Source: JAIEPM01 sp964546815 (GTDB lineage Bacteria; Cyanobacteriota; Vampirovibrionia; Obscuribacterales; Obscuribacteraceae). Taken from it: 64,000 nucleotides of DNA. Shown here piece by piece: positions 10,860-18,896 of the stretch. The notes under the pieces are model-generated. The model was given only the letters and a program-made list of their open reading frames with translations. It was not told where the DNA came from and ran no database searches. A program made the position numbers and the translations under genes. The stretch covers positions 1-64,000 of the forward strand of contig CAZJLR010000025.1 in NCBI GenBank assembly GCA_964546815.1. Reading direction: 5' to 3'. Each line of letters begins with the position of its first letter. Within the stretch, counting starts at the first letter, position 1.

Positions 10860-11894
10860 TTAGGGTGGAGGAGCAATTGGTCCCTGGTAGGTGACTTGAA
10901 TTGTTCCGCCAAACTTTTGAACTCCCGCAACTAGTGGGCTGCGATTGAACAAGCAACCGTTGTTAGCAGGCAGACCATTTTTTGCCGAGCATACTTGTTT
11001 GACAGTACCGGTCGAGCACGGTGGTGCTGGATCTGGATAAGTGTTGCACTGTGAACAGCCATAGGGGTATACACCTGGGCGAGCATAACCAGTTGCCGGG
11101 TCTACACAGTTGTTGTCTTTTTTGTGTGCGATATCGACCCATGAGTTAGGACCAACATTGGTTGCTGTTCTGAATTGTTTTACTCCACCCTGGGCCGTAG
11201 ACAAGATTGTCGTCCAGTAAGGTCCGTTAGCCGGAGGAGTGACAGTCACTGTAAGCTGTGAATTTGCACCGTTTACACAAGATAGGTCGAATGCTTCCGC
11301 TGTGGGGACTGCTTTCGTACCTACAGTAGTTGCACCATTTACGGTGCCTGGTAGATTGATTGTCGCTTCAAATGAGTTTGAACCATTAGGCAATGCCACT
11401 ACCGGCACTACAGGGTTGTTGAAGTTTGGCCCTTTGTTTGTATTAGGGAATGAGGTACCTGAGCCACCGAAGTCAGGGCACTGGTTGCCAAATTGGCCAA
11501 AACCGAAAATCGTGCCTTGAAAACACGAGCTCACTTGTCGTGTAACAGGGTTGATACCGACATTCAGGAGTTGACATTTGTGTCCAGCTTTCAAAACAAA
11601 CCATCCTGAAGCTTGGGTGCCGAATGGGGTCAATGGAGCGGGCTGAGCATTAGCGGTGATGTCCACGTAACGCACGTTCGCCACTGTGCCTGTCGGACAG
11701 CCGTCGGACTGCACGCATGGTGCAGCGCATGGCAGCGCAGGAACAGCGAGCATAACCGTGACATCGCTGGTGTAAGCGTTATAAAAAATCAGTGTCGTAG
11801 CACCGTCTCTCACTACCTGCGCCTGAGCTGGTGAGCAAAAAGCCATGGCTGAGAAAACTAGAGCTGCGATCAAAAATGTCGCAATCTTTTTCAT
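10860..11894 (-). CDS. Secreted cysteine-rich protein
   Basis: About 344 residues, with a clear signal peptide (MKKIATFLIA start, cleavage near SPAQA-Q). The mature part has many cysteines, several in CxxC or CC-like spacing (CSQCNTYPDPAPPCSTG near the C-terminus), together with Pro/Gly/Asn-rich strands. This suggests a disulfide-bonded extracellular beta domain. I do not recognise the family; the cysteine pattern is faintly thaumatin-like but too weak to name. The ATG at 11894 is preferred over the one 15 bases upstream because GGAA lies six bases before it and the signal peptide begins there. It lies just upstream of the giant adhesin gene on the same strand and may share its surface function. 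Confidence 0.7.
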   Translation of the reverse strand: MKKIATFLIAALVFSAMAFCSPAQAQVVRDGATTLIFYNAYTSDVTVMLAVPALPCAAPCVQSDGCPTGTVANVRYVDITANAQPAPLTPFGTQASGWFVLKAGHKCQLLNVGINPVTRQVSSCFQGTIFGFGQFGNQCPDFGGSGTSFPNTNKGPNFNNPVVPVVALPNGSNSFEATINLPGTVNGATTVGTKAVPTAEAFDLSCVNGANSQLTVTVTPPANGPYWTTILSTAQGGVKQFRTATNVGPNSWVDIAHKKDNNCVDPATGYARPGVYPYGCSQCNTYPDPAPPCSTGTVKQVCSAKNGLPANNGCLFNRSPLVAGVQKFGGTIQVTYQGPIAPPP

Positions 11895-12106
11895 AGTTGG
11901 TTCCGTCATATAGAGACTTCGATAGTCTATCTAAAAAGACTTTACATTAGTCTAAGTGTCAAAAATTTTAGGGTTTGATATCGGCGACAAAGTTCTGGAA
12001 AAGCCCTTCATTTGTTGATTGTGAAATAAATAATTGCATGTTCAAATCTAAGCCAGCTGCAGGTGATAGCATTGTTCCTGTTTCAAAGCTGTAAGTGGTG
12101 TCGTTA

Positions 12107-13678
12107 ATGTCTCTGCCACAAAAATTTATTTGCGCCATTCTTTTAAGTGGCTTCGCATCCTCTGCAATTGCAGCAGAGCTTCCAGTTGAGTCTGCAAATT
12201 CTGATTTAGACAAAATTGTCGCTGTATACAAAAGTGGACATCTTGTCGAGTCTGTGGCGCTTGCACAAAAGGCTGCTGCTGCCTCCCCGAATGGCTGGCA
12301 AGCACATGCCTTGCTTTCTTATCTGGCCTGGCAGCAAGGTAATGCAATTGAAGCTGTGGAACAGGGTCAGCAGGCTGTAAAAATTGCGCCAGATAGTTTG
12401 CTTGCTTCATTGAACCTGGCCAAAATAGAAGAAGCGCTTAGCGATTTCAAAGATTCTATTGATATTTATTCCAAAGCAGAAAATTTAGATCCTCACGATC
12501 ATGAAGCGTCTCTGGGGCTTGCAAGGAGTTTCCTGAAGAGTTCGCAGAAAGAAGCCGGTTTGGCAAAACTCAAAAAGTTGCGTGATGACAACAAATCAAG
12601 TTTTGATTTGCAACTCAAGATTGCTGATTTATACCTGCAATCTGGTGAAGCCAAGCTTGCCGTTGAAGCCAGCAGAGATGCCTTGAAAAATGCTGAAAAA
12701 CCAGCGCAGCTTGCCTCGGCTTCTAATGTTTTGTTATTGGCCCTTTTAAGAGCAGATGATTTTTCTGGCGCTGAAGCGCTGAAGCAAGATGTTTTCAAAA
12801 ATTACAACCCTGATAATTATGAGCTGTATGTTCGTGCCGCGTCTGCTTTGCTAAAACCGGGCGAGTCTGAATTCGCGAAAGTTATTTTTGAATCGGCAAA
12901 ACGAAATCTCAATAAAGAAGATTCTGCCGACGGATTCTATAGGCTGGGGCGCATTTTTCAAGATAAGGCCAGCCAGTTGCAATCACAAATTTGCGAAGCA
13001 AAAAGTCTCAAAAGTGGTGGCACTGAAACATCAAGTCAGTATGATGCGTGGATGTCGCTTGCTGAAGCCGCATACAAGAAAGCCATTGAACTCGATGGCA
13101 TGCCTGCAAGATATCATCTTTGTGTAGCTGGCATCGAAGGGCAGAGTGGCAAAATAAAAGAGATGCAAGATGAGCTGAATAAAGCAAAATCTGTAGAAGC
13201 GCTCGATACGGTTGCTCCATTCTTGCTTAGTGTAGCCAGCAAAGAAGGCGCTAGCGTGAAAGAAGGCGAACCTTTGCCTTGCCATGTAAGCAAAATTGAT
13301 TTCAAAGTTTCAGGACTCAGTTGCAACTGCCATGTCGCAAAAGTAGAAGCTGCATTTTCCAAAATAAAAGGAATCGCCGCCGTAACTATTTTGAGAGACG
13401 ACAGCCGCGAAGGTGTAATGCTCATCGACGAGACCCAAACCAAGGCCGAAGATGCTTTTGCTCAGTGCATCAAGTCTTTCGAGGGTGCCCCAGAGCTCAA
13501 GGCAAAAACTCCGCTAGGTTTGGAATTCATTTCGCGTAAGCCAGTTGAGGGTGCTGATGAAATAGTACGCATCGCGCAAAATTCCAGGTATGGTGGAGTG
13601 CTGGAGTTCTACAATCAGTTTAAAGTTGTAGACCCTGTATTGCCGCTGCAAAACCAGCAAGCAATTTCCGCAAAATAA
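12107..13678 (+). CDS. Secreted TPR protein with C-terminal HMA-like domain
   Basis: About 523 residues. The signal peptide (MSLPQKFICAILL..., cleavage after AIA) fixes the ATG at 12107 over a GTG 12 bases upstream. Residues ~30-375 are tetratricopeptide repeats (for example A..LSYLAWQQGN..EAVEQGQQAVKIAPDS). Residues ~395-460 look like a ferredoxin-fold heavy-metal-associated domain: GLSCNCHVAKVEAAF..IKGIAAV matches the HMA pattern GMTC..C...VE.AL..I.GV..V. The metal motif is C406-N-C408 rather than the usual CxxC, so metal binding may be changed or lost. The TPR part probably mediates protein contacts outside the cytoplasm. The TPR-HMA combination is unusual; the HMA assignment is by eye. 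Confidence 0.75.
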   Translation: MSLPQKFICAILLSGFASSAIAAELPVESANSDLDKIVAVYKSGHLVESVALAQKAAAASPNGWQAHALLSYLAWQQGNAIEAVEQGQQAVKIAPDSLLASLNLAKIEEALSDFKDSIDIYSKAENLDPHDHEASLGLARSFLKSSQKEAGLAKLKKLRDDNKSSFDLQLKIADLYLQSGEAKLAVEASRDALKNAEKPAQLASASNVLLLALLRADDFSGAEALKQDVFKNYNPDNYELYVRAASALLKPGESEFAKVIFESAKRNLNKEDSADGFYRLGRIFQDKASQLQSQICEAKSLKSGGTETSSQYDAWMSLAEAAYKKAIELDGMPARYHLCVAGIEGQSGKIKEMQDELNKAKSVEALDTVAPFLLSVASKEGASVKEGEPLPCHVSKIDFKVSGLSCNCHVAKVEAAFSKIKGIAAVTILRDDSREGVMLIDETQTKAEDAFAQCIKSFEGAPELKAKTPLGLEFISRKPVEGADEIVRIAQNSRYGGVLEFYNQFKVVDPVLPLQNQQAISAK

Positions 13679-13905
13679 TTCGTTTGCGTGACTTCCAGGT
13701 GAGAGATTTTACACATTTCTCCAAAGCTGTCCAAAAAGTCTCTGGGTCGCGTATACCTTCTTATACTGGTTCTCGAGAGTAATCTCATCGCTTGGAAGGC
13801 GCAAGGCCAGTTTTCTATCGGGATGGTCAAATAAGATAAGTACCCCTTCCTGGGGGCATATCCTCGCGTTGTGCGCTGTGGCTGGCGTTAACTGGGGAGG
13901 CGCTT

Positions 13906-14841
13906 ATGACCGTTGAGAATATTGGATTTACCGAGCAGACCGTTACTTCGCATCTTGCCGAATCGGTTGCAGCGTCGCTTAGCCTTGTGAGTAATACTAT
14001 CGAACAGGCCAGAGAGGCTTTTGGAAGTTTCGGTCGCTCACTAAAACTTACAGAGCATCTGCCTTCGTTTTCTTTGACAGAGCAGGTTCCGCCGAATGCT
14101 TCGGAGATCAAGCAAGCCGCTCTCAAAAGTCTGTACGGTGATACTAAGACTCCCAAAGACTCAATAACTCCAGACGCCTGCGTTCAGCCCTATGGAATTG
14201 GAAATTGTTATTTCGTTGCTGCGATGGCTTCGTTTGCCAAAACAGATCCCCAGGCAGTTCTAGACATGATCAAAGTTAATGACTCTGGCACTTTTACAGT
14301 AAAATTTCCGGGCCTAGAAAAAGCGATTAATGTAGATAAGCCAAGCGACGCCGAAATCGAACAAGTGGGAGGCCGCACCAAATATGGTGTGTGGCCTCTG
14401 GTGTTGATGAAAGCTTACGGCAAATATTGTGGCGGTGGAAAGTCAGACATAGACGGTAGTGATGGCGGCTCTTTGCTCAGTGCAGGCGTGGCTGTGTTTT
14501 CTAAAAATGGTGTTGTACATGAAGGCTTGGGCTATATGCTTCCACTCATGAGTTGGAAAAATATGGATGCTGAATTAAGAGCGGCAATCAAACCAGAAAA
14601 CCCAAAAGATGCGTTGCCCGTTACTGCAAGTACATCAAAGTCATTGCTTTCAGATAAGACTGCCGATGGATTTGTTCGTTCGCATGTGTACAGTGTTTTG
14701 GATTACAAATCAGACCCAGCAAATATCAAAAATAGCAAAGTTACAGTGCGCAATCCATACGGCGGCGCAGACGCCACTCGTGAAATTTCACTAGAGCGAT
14801 TCTACGCTAATTTTCTCCAATTGAGTATTCCAAAACGATGA
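13906..14841 (+). CDS. Calpain-like (C2 family) cysteine protease
   Basis: 311 residues. The catalytic triad of the calpain family can be read directly: Q94-PYGIGN-C101-YFVAA (family pattern QG..GDCWFLAA), H260 in SHVYSVLDY (family GHAYSV) and N283 in VRNPYGG (family LRNPWG). Residues 1-75 form a non-catalytic N-terminal extension; there is no signal peptide or penta-EF-hand region. The ATG at 13906 has a strong GGGGAGG ribosome binding site six bases upstream. Family knowledge points to limited proteolysis of intracellular or secreted targets; bacterial members are poorly characterised. It stands alone, convergent with the chdC gene. Confidence 0.85.
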   Translation: MTVENIGFTEQTVTSHLAESVAASLSLVSNTIEQAREAFGSFGRSLKLTEHLPSFSLTEQVPPNASEIKQAALKSLYGDTKTPKDSITPDACVQPYGIGNCYFVAAMASFAKTDPQAVLDMIKVNDSGTFTVKFPGLEKAINVDKPSDAEIEQVGGRTKYGVWPLVLMKAYGKYCGGGKSDIDGSDGGSLLSAGVAVFSKNGVVHEGLGYMLPLMSWKNMDAELRAAIKPENPKDALPVTASTSKSLLSDKTADGFVRSHVYSVLDYKSDPANIKNSKVTVRNPYGGADATREISLERFYANFLQLSIPKR

Positions 14842-14866
14842 GACATCATTGATGCTGCAGCGTTTT

Positions 14867-14886
14867 GGGCGTCGCATGCCCCTACA
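14867..14886. repeat. Interspersed palindrome, copy 2 (degenerate)
   Basis: GGGCGTCGCATGCCCCTACA, related to the element at 142-162: it shares the GCGTCGC core and the CCCCTACA flank but keeps only a 4-bp GGGC/GCCC stem. A further GGCGTCGCC half lies at about 14931. It sits between convergent genes. Confidence 0.45.
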
Positions 14887-14944
14887 GGCGAAGCTGCCGA
14901 ATTAGGCGTTCGTCAACAGCATTCATGGCGTCGCCACCAAAATG

Positions 14945-15805
14945 CTAGGCTCTGGCTGGCTGGAGTGAATTTAGCGCCGGGACTTCAGTTCCATCTAGAT
15001 AAGTTTTCAGTTGATCTAGTGAGAACTGCACTCCCGAATAGAAATCACCGAAGTGTCCGTATTTGGCGGATGCTTCATCAAAGCGCATTTCATAAATCAA
15101 TTTCTTGAACACAATGGGATCGTCAGCGTAAAGGTCTACTCCCCATTCGAAGTTGTCGAATCCGATAGAACCTGAAATGACTTGGGTCACCAGTCCGCTA
15201 AATGTTCTGCCAATGCGTCCGTGGTCTAGCATCAATTTTGCGCGTTCTGCGTAAGGCAGCATGTACCAGTTCACATCTTCGCCGCGTTTTTTGTCCATTG
15301 GATAGAAACAAACATAACGGCGTTGAGGTATTCTTGCCCACAGTCTGCCCGCATGATGAGGGACTTTTTCTTGATCTTTCATCGCGGCATCAAACGCATT
15401 ATTCCAGTCTTCGGAGTAAGGAGTTAGATTTCGTTCTGCAAGTGATGCGTGAATTTTTGCTGTGGCATCGTAGAGTCCCAGTTCAAGCACTGAAACGTAT
15501 GACGTTGCAGGTGTAAGGAACTCAGAAAGTTCAAGTTTGTCAACGAGTGTTTGTGCCAGTGCAAGCCCTTCGTATGTTTTGCTGTAATGAGTTAGCATCA
15601 AGTCTGCTCTGTGTCCAAGCATTTGAGCAAAACCAATATCTGTGTCGGCACTGTTCTTCAGTGATTCAAAAGCGTTATTTGCTTCTTCGATAATGCTGCT
15701 GTGCTCTTCCTGTGTAAGTCTGTCCCAGGCGAGTCTATCTACTGAAAACATGCGATGTAGAATCCACCAGCTGTCCAGTGACTCAGGAACGTCAGGATGG
15801 CGCAT
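14945..15805 (-). CDS. chdC: Coproheme decarboxylase (HemQ/ChdC)
   Basis: 286 residues, chlorite-dismutase fold. ChdC oxidatively decarboxylates two propionates of coproheme III to give haem b, the last step of the coproporphyrin-dependent pathway. The diagnostic block RYVCFYPMDKKRGED/NWYMLPYAER is present, with the catalytic tyrosine Y168 and K172 four residues later (equivalent to Y145/K149 of the Staphylococcus enzyme), and the haem-ligand histidine H195 in LMLDHGRIGR. The C-terminal EWGVDLYADD and EMRFDEASAKYG blocks also fit. It lacks the chlorite-dismutase-specific arrangement, so coproheme decarboxylation is the better call. Start ATG with AAGGAG seven bases upstream. No other haem-synthesis gene is adjacent. 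Confidence 0.9.
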   Translation of the reverse strand: MRHPDVPESLDSWWILHRMFSVDRLAWDRLTQEEHSSIIEEANNAFESLKNSADTDIGFAQMLGHRADLMLTHYSKTYEGLALAQTLVDKLELSEFLTPATSYVSVLELGLYDATAKIHASLAERNLTPYSEDWNNAFDAAMKDQEKVPHHAGRLWARIPQRRYVCFYPMDKKRGEDVNWYMLPYAERAKLMLDHGRIGRTFSGLVTQVISGSIGFDNFEWGVDLYADDPIVFKKLIYEMRFDEASAKYGHFGDFYSGVQFSLDQLKTYLDGTEVPALNSLQPARA

Positions 15806-15924
15806 AAGAGAGCTCCTTGAAAACTTGCCGTAAACGCCTATAGCTTTGCATGAGCCCCCAGTCTAAGCAAGTCTTTGTAATTGATTGATTCGCTGATTCT
15901 GTGCAGAGTGCGGTTCCAGCGCCT

Positions 15925-16536
15925 CTATTTGGCTTTAGCCGTGAGAATCACTATATAACCCTTCTTATTCGTCGCGTAGTCCTGGCTAGGCATAGCCTGC
16001 AAAGATATTTCGGAGTCGTCATTGAAAGTGTATGACTGCTGAAAACAATACTGATTATCTTCTTTCCAGTGAGGGTCTTTCTTGAGCTGTTGCAAAATGC
16101 GCGCCCAGGGTTCTTCAGTATTTTTCGCTGAGCTAGCAGCTATGAAAGGGGAGCTAAACGAAAAATATCCCGGTTTTGGTGAGGGCGCCCGAGTCCCCAG
16201 GTCTAGCCAAAAGGGGGAGATAATTATTGACTTCTTGGGAGTTTCTAAGTACTCGACTTCATTAAACCGAGCTGGAGAGCCATCGTTATCATTAAGAAGT
16301 GGCTCTTTCGTATCTTGCTTGAGCAAATAGATAGCCCAGGCGTCACCTCTGCCCAGGCGCAGTGAGACTTTGTGTTCTGTATTTTGAGTAAGTTCAAAAA
16401 TGTCCGCTATCGCTGCAGCCGCGTCACCGTTAAACTGCATCTTCTTCTCCACAGCATTGGGAAACCTGGCTGCCTGCGCCGGTAGACCCAGTAAGAAGGC
16501 TGACAAAATAATGCATTTATGCTTAATTGATCTCAA
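15925..16536 (-). CDS. Secreted protein of unknown function
   Basis: 203 residues from a TTG start (an AGGA lies about ten bases upstream). Residues 1-22 form a signal peptide (hydrophobic CIILSAFLLGLPAQA). The mature protein is mixed alpha/beta with no recognisable motif and a single cysteine. I do not recognise the family. It is followed on the same strand by chdC (120-base gap) and preceded by the Ser/Thr kinase gene (about 100 bases), but spacing does not prove an operon. Confidence 0.6.
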   Translation of the reverse strand: MRSIKHKCIILSAFLLGLPAQAARFPNAVEKKMQFNGDAAAAIADIFELTQNTEHKVSLRLGRGDAWAIYLLKQDTKEPLLNDNDGSPARFNEVEYLETPKKSIIISPFWLDLGTRAPSPKPGYFSFSSPFIAASSAKNTEEPWARILQQLKKDPHWKEDNQYCFQQSYTFNDDSEISLQAMPSQDYATNKKGYIVILTAKAK

Positions 16537-16637
16537 TTGATTTATGTCCTGATGGCTTAATCGCGTGCTGCCAGATTACAACGACGCCGACGACAGTTTT
16601 TAGGAAGTTAAACTGTTTGATTTTAACGTCCTTCTAT

Positions 16638-18320
16638 TTATGGAATTTCTTTCACGATTCCAGTGTCTTTATAGGTCTTTTCCATGCTTTCGGCTTGCTT
16701 GCTTTGTCCAAGCAAATTCAAAATTGAGGCATAATCTGTAATGCATTCCTGAAAATAGCTTCTGGCATACCATGCAGCTACTTTATTGTAGAGTGGTATT
16801 GCTTCTCGATAGTTTTTTTGAGCATTGAGGAAATCAGTTTCCGCTTCGCTAGCATTTCCTGCCGCTTTAGCAATCTGTCCTTTCATCAGATAGCATTTTC
16901 CAATGTGCTGGTAAAGGTCTGCCATGTAAGCACGCTCTGTATCCGTACCCTGACCATTATTGAATCCCTTCTTATAGGCTTCAATACCAAATTGCATTAG
17001 TGGAATTGCCATGTCGTAGTCTTTGTTGGCAAATCGCGCCGCTGCTTGCATGTCATAGTTCCATGCATCTTCGAAGTCCTTATTCTTGCTATGTGTAGGT
17101 GCAACTGGCGTTTGCATCAAGCCAGCCGTTACTGTGCCTAACAAAACAACTGTCAGGGCAGCTAACGTAAAAACTTTTGCGCGCTTATTTTTTTCCTTTT
17201 TTTGAAGATCTTTCTTTGAAAATGATTTTGCTGTTTTGCTTATCGGTTTAGATTCCCGCACCGATTCTAGATCTTGCATAAGGCTTGAGACACTGGAATA
17301 TCTCTTTTCCGGCTCTTTAGCCAGGCAACAAAGAGCGATGTCTTCTAGAGAATTTGGTATGTGATGCGTCTTTTTTAAGTCGCCAAAATCTGCTGCATCT
17401 GTCGTTACCACTTTGACTATTGTATCTACTATGCTCTTTCCTTCAAATGGAAGTTTGCCTGTAAGTGCTTTGTAGAGCGAGCACCCAAGCGAATAAATAT
17501 CAGAACGCTCATCTACCGGAAGTCCTTTAAGTTGTTCTGGTGACATGTATGCGGGGCTGCCAAATAATTCACCGGTTTGCGTTAGTTCTTGGGTGAAATC
17601 GATGGCTCTTTCGGGCATCACTTTTGCTATGCCGAAGTCGAAAATCTTTGCGAATTCGATGCCTGATGCAGATTTACTTACCATGATATTACTTGGCTTA
17701 ATGTCACGGTGGATAACGCCCTTTTGATGGGCGTACATTATGCCCTCACAAATTTGAATGAAAAGATCTACTGCTCTTCCATGGTCTAAATATTTTTCGC
17801 TCTCCAGAATTTCTGCAAGAGTTTTACCTTCAAGATAGTCCATCACCAAATATGGTGTGCCTTGCGCTCCTATTCCATATTCGTATACAGCAGCGAGGTT
17901 TGGGTGAGTGAGTTGTATTGCTGCTTTAGCTTCTTGTTCAAAGCGCTTTACTGAAAGAGCGTCTTTTACCATTCGCGCGTCTAATATTTTTACCGCAAAT
18001 GTTTTGTCTAAGTTCTTTTCCCTTACCTTGAACACCGTGCCCATGCCGCCCTGTCCGAGGAATGTAAGTACTTCAAACCTTTCGCCCAGTATTTCGCTGG
18101 CGTCGCTGAGTGAAGTTGACATTTTTAGAGTGGGCGAATTTGCCTGTCCCTCTGCCTGGTCTGAGTCTTCAGCTTTTTGATTTAAGTGACACTGGCAACG
18201 ACTTAAGTCCGATAGATAGCGAGTTACCTCCGACCTGGCCTTTTGCCCAGCAATTGGCAGGTTGCAGGTTCCGCAAATCAGTTCGACATCGTCAGTCAGT
18301 ACTTTCTCGTTTTTTGTCAT
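16638..18320 (-). CDS. Membrane Ser/Thr protein kinase with extracytoplasmic TPR region
   Basis: 560 residues. Residues ~16-44 hold a small zinc-ribbon-like cysteine set (CGTC...CQC). Residues ~82-345 are a complete Hanks kinase: glycine loop GQGGMG at 89-94, ATP lysine K111 in AVK, catalytic D206 in HRDIKPSN, metal D228 in DFG, and the YMSPEQ activation-loop end. A Lys-rich stretch and a transmembrane helix (VFTLAALTVVLLGTVTAGL, ~388-406) follow, then an outside domain of TPR-like helices instead of the PASTA repeats of many Gram-positive kinases. All catalytic residues are present, so it should be active, presumably coupling a protein-binding external TPR sensor to cytoplasmic phosphorylation. 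It lies near two lipoprotein genes. Confidence 0.9.
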   Translation of the reverse strand: MTKNEKVLTDDVELICGTCNLPIAGQKARSEVTRYLSDLSRCQCHLNQKAEDSDQAEGQANSPTLKMSTSLSDASEILGERFEVLTFLGQGGMGTVFKVREKNLDKTFAVKILDARMVKDALSVKRFEQEAKAAIQLTHPNLAAVYEYGIGAQGTPYLVMDYLEGKTLAEILESEKYLDHGRAVDLFIQICEGIMYAHQKGVIHRDIKPSNIMVSKSASGIEFAKIFDFGIAKVMPERAIDFTQELTQTGELFGSPAYMSPEQLKGLPVDERSDIYSLGCSLYKALTGKLPFEGKSIVDTIVKVVTTDAADFGDLKKTHHIPNSLEDIALCCLAKEPEKRYSSVSSLMQDLESVRESKPISKTAKSFSKKDLQKKEKNKRAKVFTLAALTVVLLGTVTAGLMQTPVAPTHSKNKDFEDAWNYDMQAAARFANKDYDMAIPLMQFGIEAYKKGFNNGQGTDTERAYMADLYQHIGKCYLMKGQIAKAAGNASEAETDFLNAQKNYREAIPLYNKVAAWYARSYFQECITDYASILNLLGQSKQAESMEKTYKDTGIVKEIP

Positions 18321-18461
18321 AGCCTTAAACGTGCGCCTATGCTGACTTTATGCCCAATAATGCAATGAAGGTAACTATGATCATCGACAACTCAATGGTT
18401 GTAAGGAACTTCAAGGCTATTCGGCTGTCTCCTAAGAGGAAACTTGAGAGGGGACGATAAT

Positions 18462-18863
18462 ATGAACAAAGTGAATCTAACTAAAGGGCTGACTTTCTTG
18501 GCGATTTGCGCGCTAATGACTGGCTGTAGTGCTACGCAGCAACGATTGTCACAACAAAAAGGTGAGATTGAAGACCAGAAATCAGCTCAAAAAGCTGTGA
18601 TAGATGATAGAACCAAAGAACTCAAGCGCAGTATTTCCATTCTTAAGAAGCAAGAAGTCAATCTTCTCGAAGCTCAAAAGAGAGAACCAGGAGCCGATAG
18701 AAAATTCCTCGACTTCAAGAAAGACCTTGTCGAAAAGAATGCTGAGGTAGCAAAAGCAAACTTAGACAAAGAGAGCGCTGCATGCAAAACCACTGTGGAC
18801 AAAAATGCGAAACTGTTGGAAGCAGAACTCGAATCTGGTGCTAAAACACATAGATATCAGTAA
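18462..18863 (+). CDS. Small coiled-coil lipoprotein
   Basis: 133 residues. The signal peptide ends in the lipobox LMTGC, so the cysteine should be lipidated and the protein anchored to a membrane. The mature part is almost entirely charged helix (Lys/Glu-rich, likely coiled coil) with one more cysteine. The ATG at 18462 is chosen because AGGGGA lies seven bases upstream; an upstream TTG would break the signal peptide pattern. Function unknown; the form resembles small outer-membrane coiled-coil lipoproteins. Confidence 0.75.
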   Translation: MNKVNLTKGLTFLAICALMTGCSATQQRLSQQKGEIEDQKSAQKAVIDDRTKELKRSISILKKQEVNLLEAQKREPGADRKFLDFKKDLVEKNAEVAKANLDKESAACKTTVDKNAKLLEAELESGAKTHRYQ

Positions 18864-18896
18864 TGGGATAAATGCACTCGCGCACAATATGGAAAT

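Noticed and set aside
11968..12138. Minus-strand frame with natural-looking composition (MAQINFCGRDINDTTYSF...)
   Set aside because: It overlaps the signal peptide of the plus-strand TPR-HMA gene, has no good ribosome binding site and no family match. It could be a small real gene but the support is too weak.
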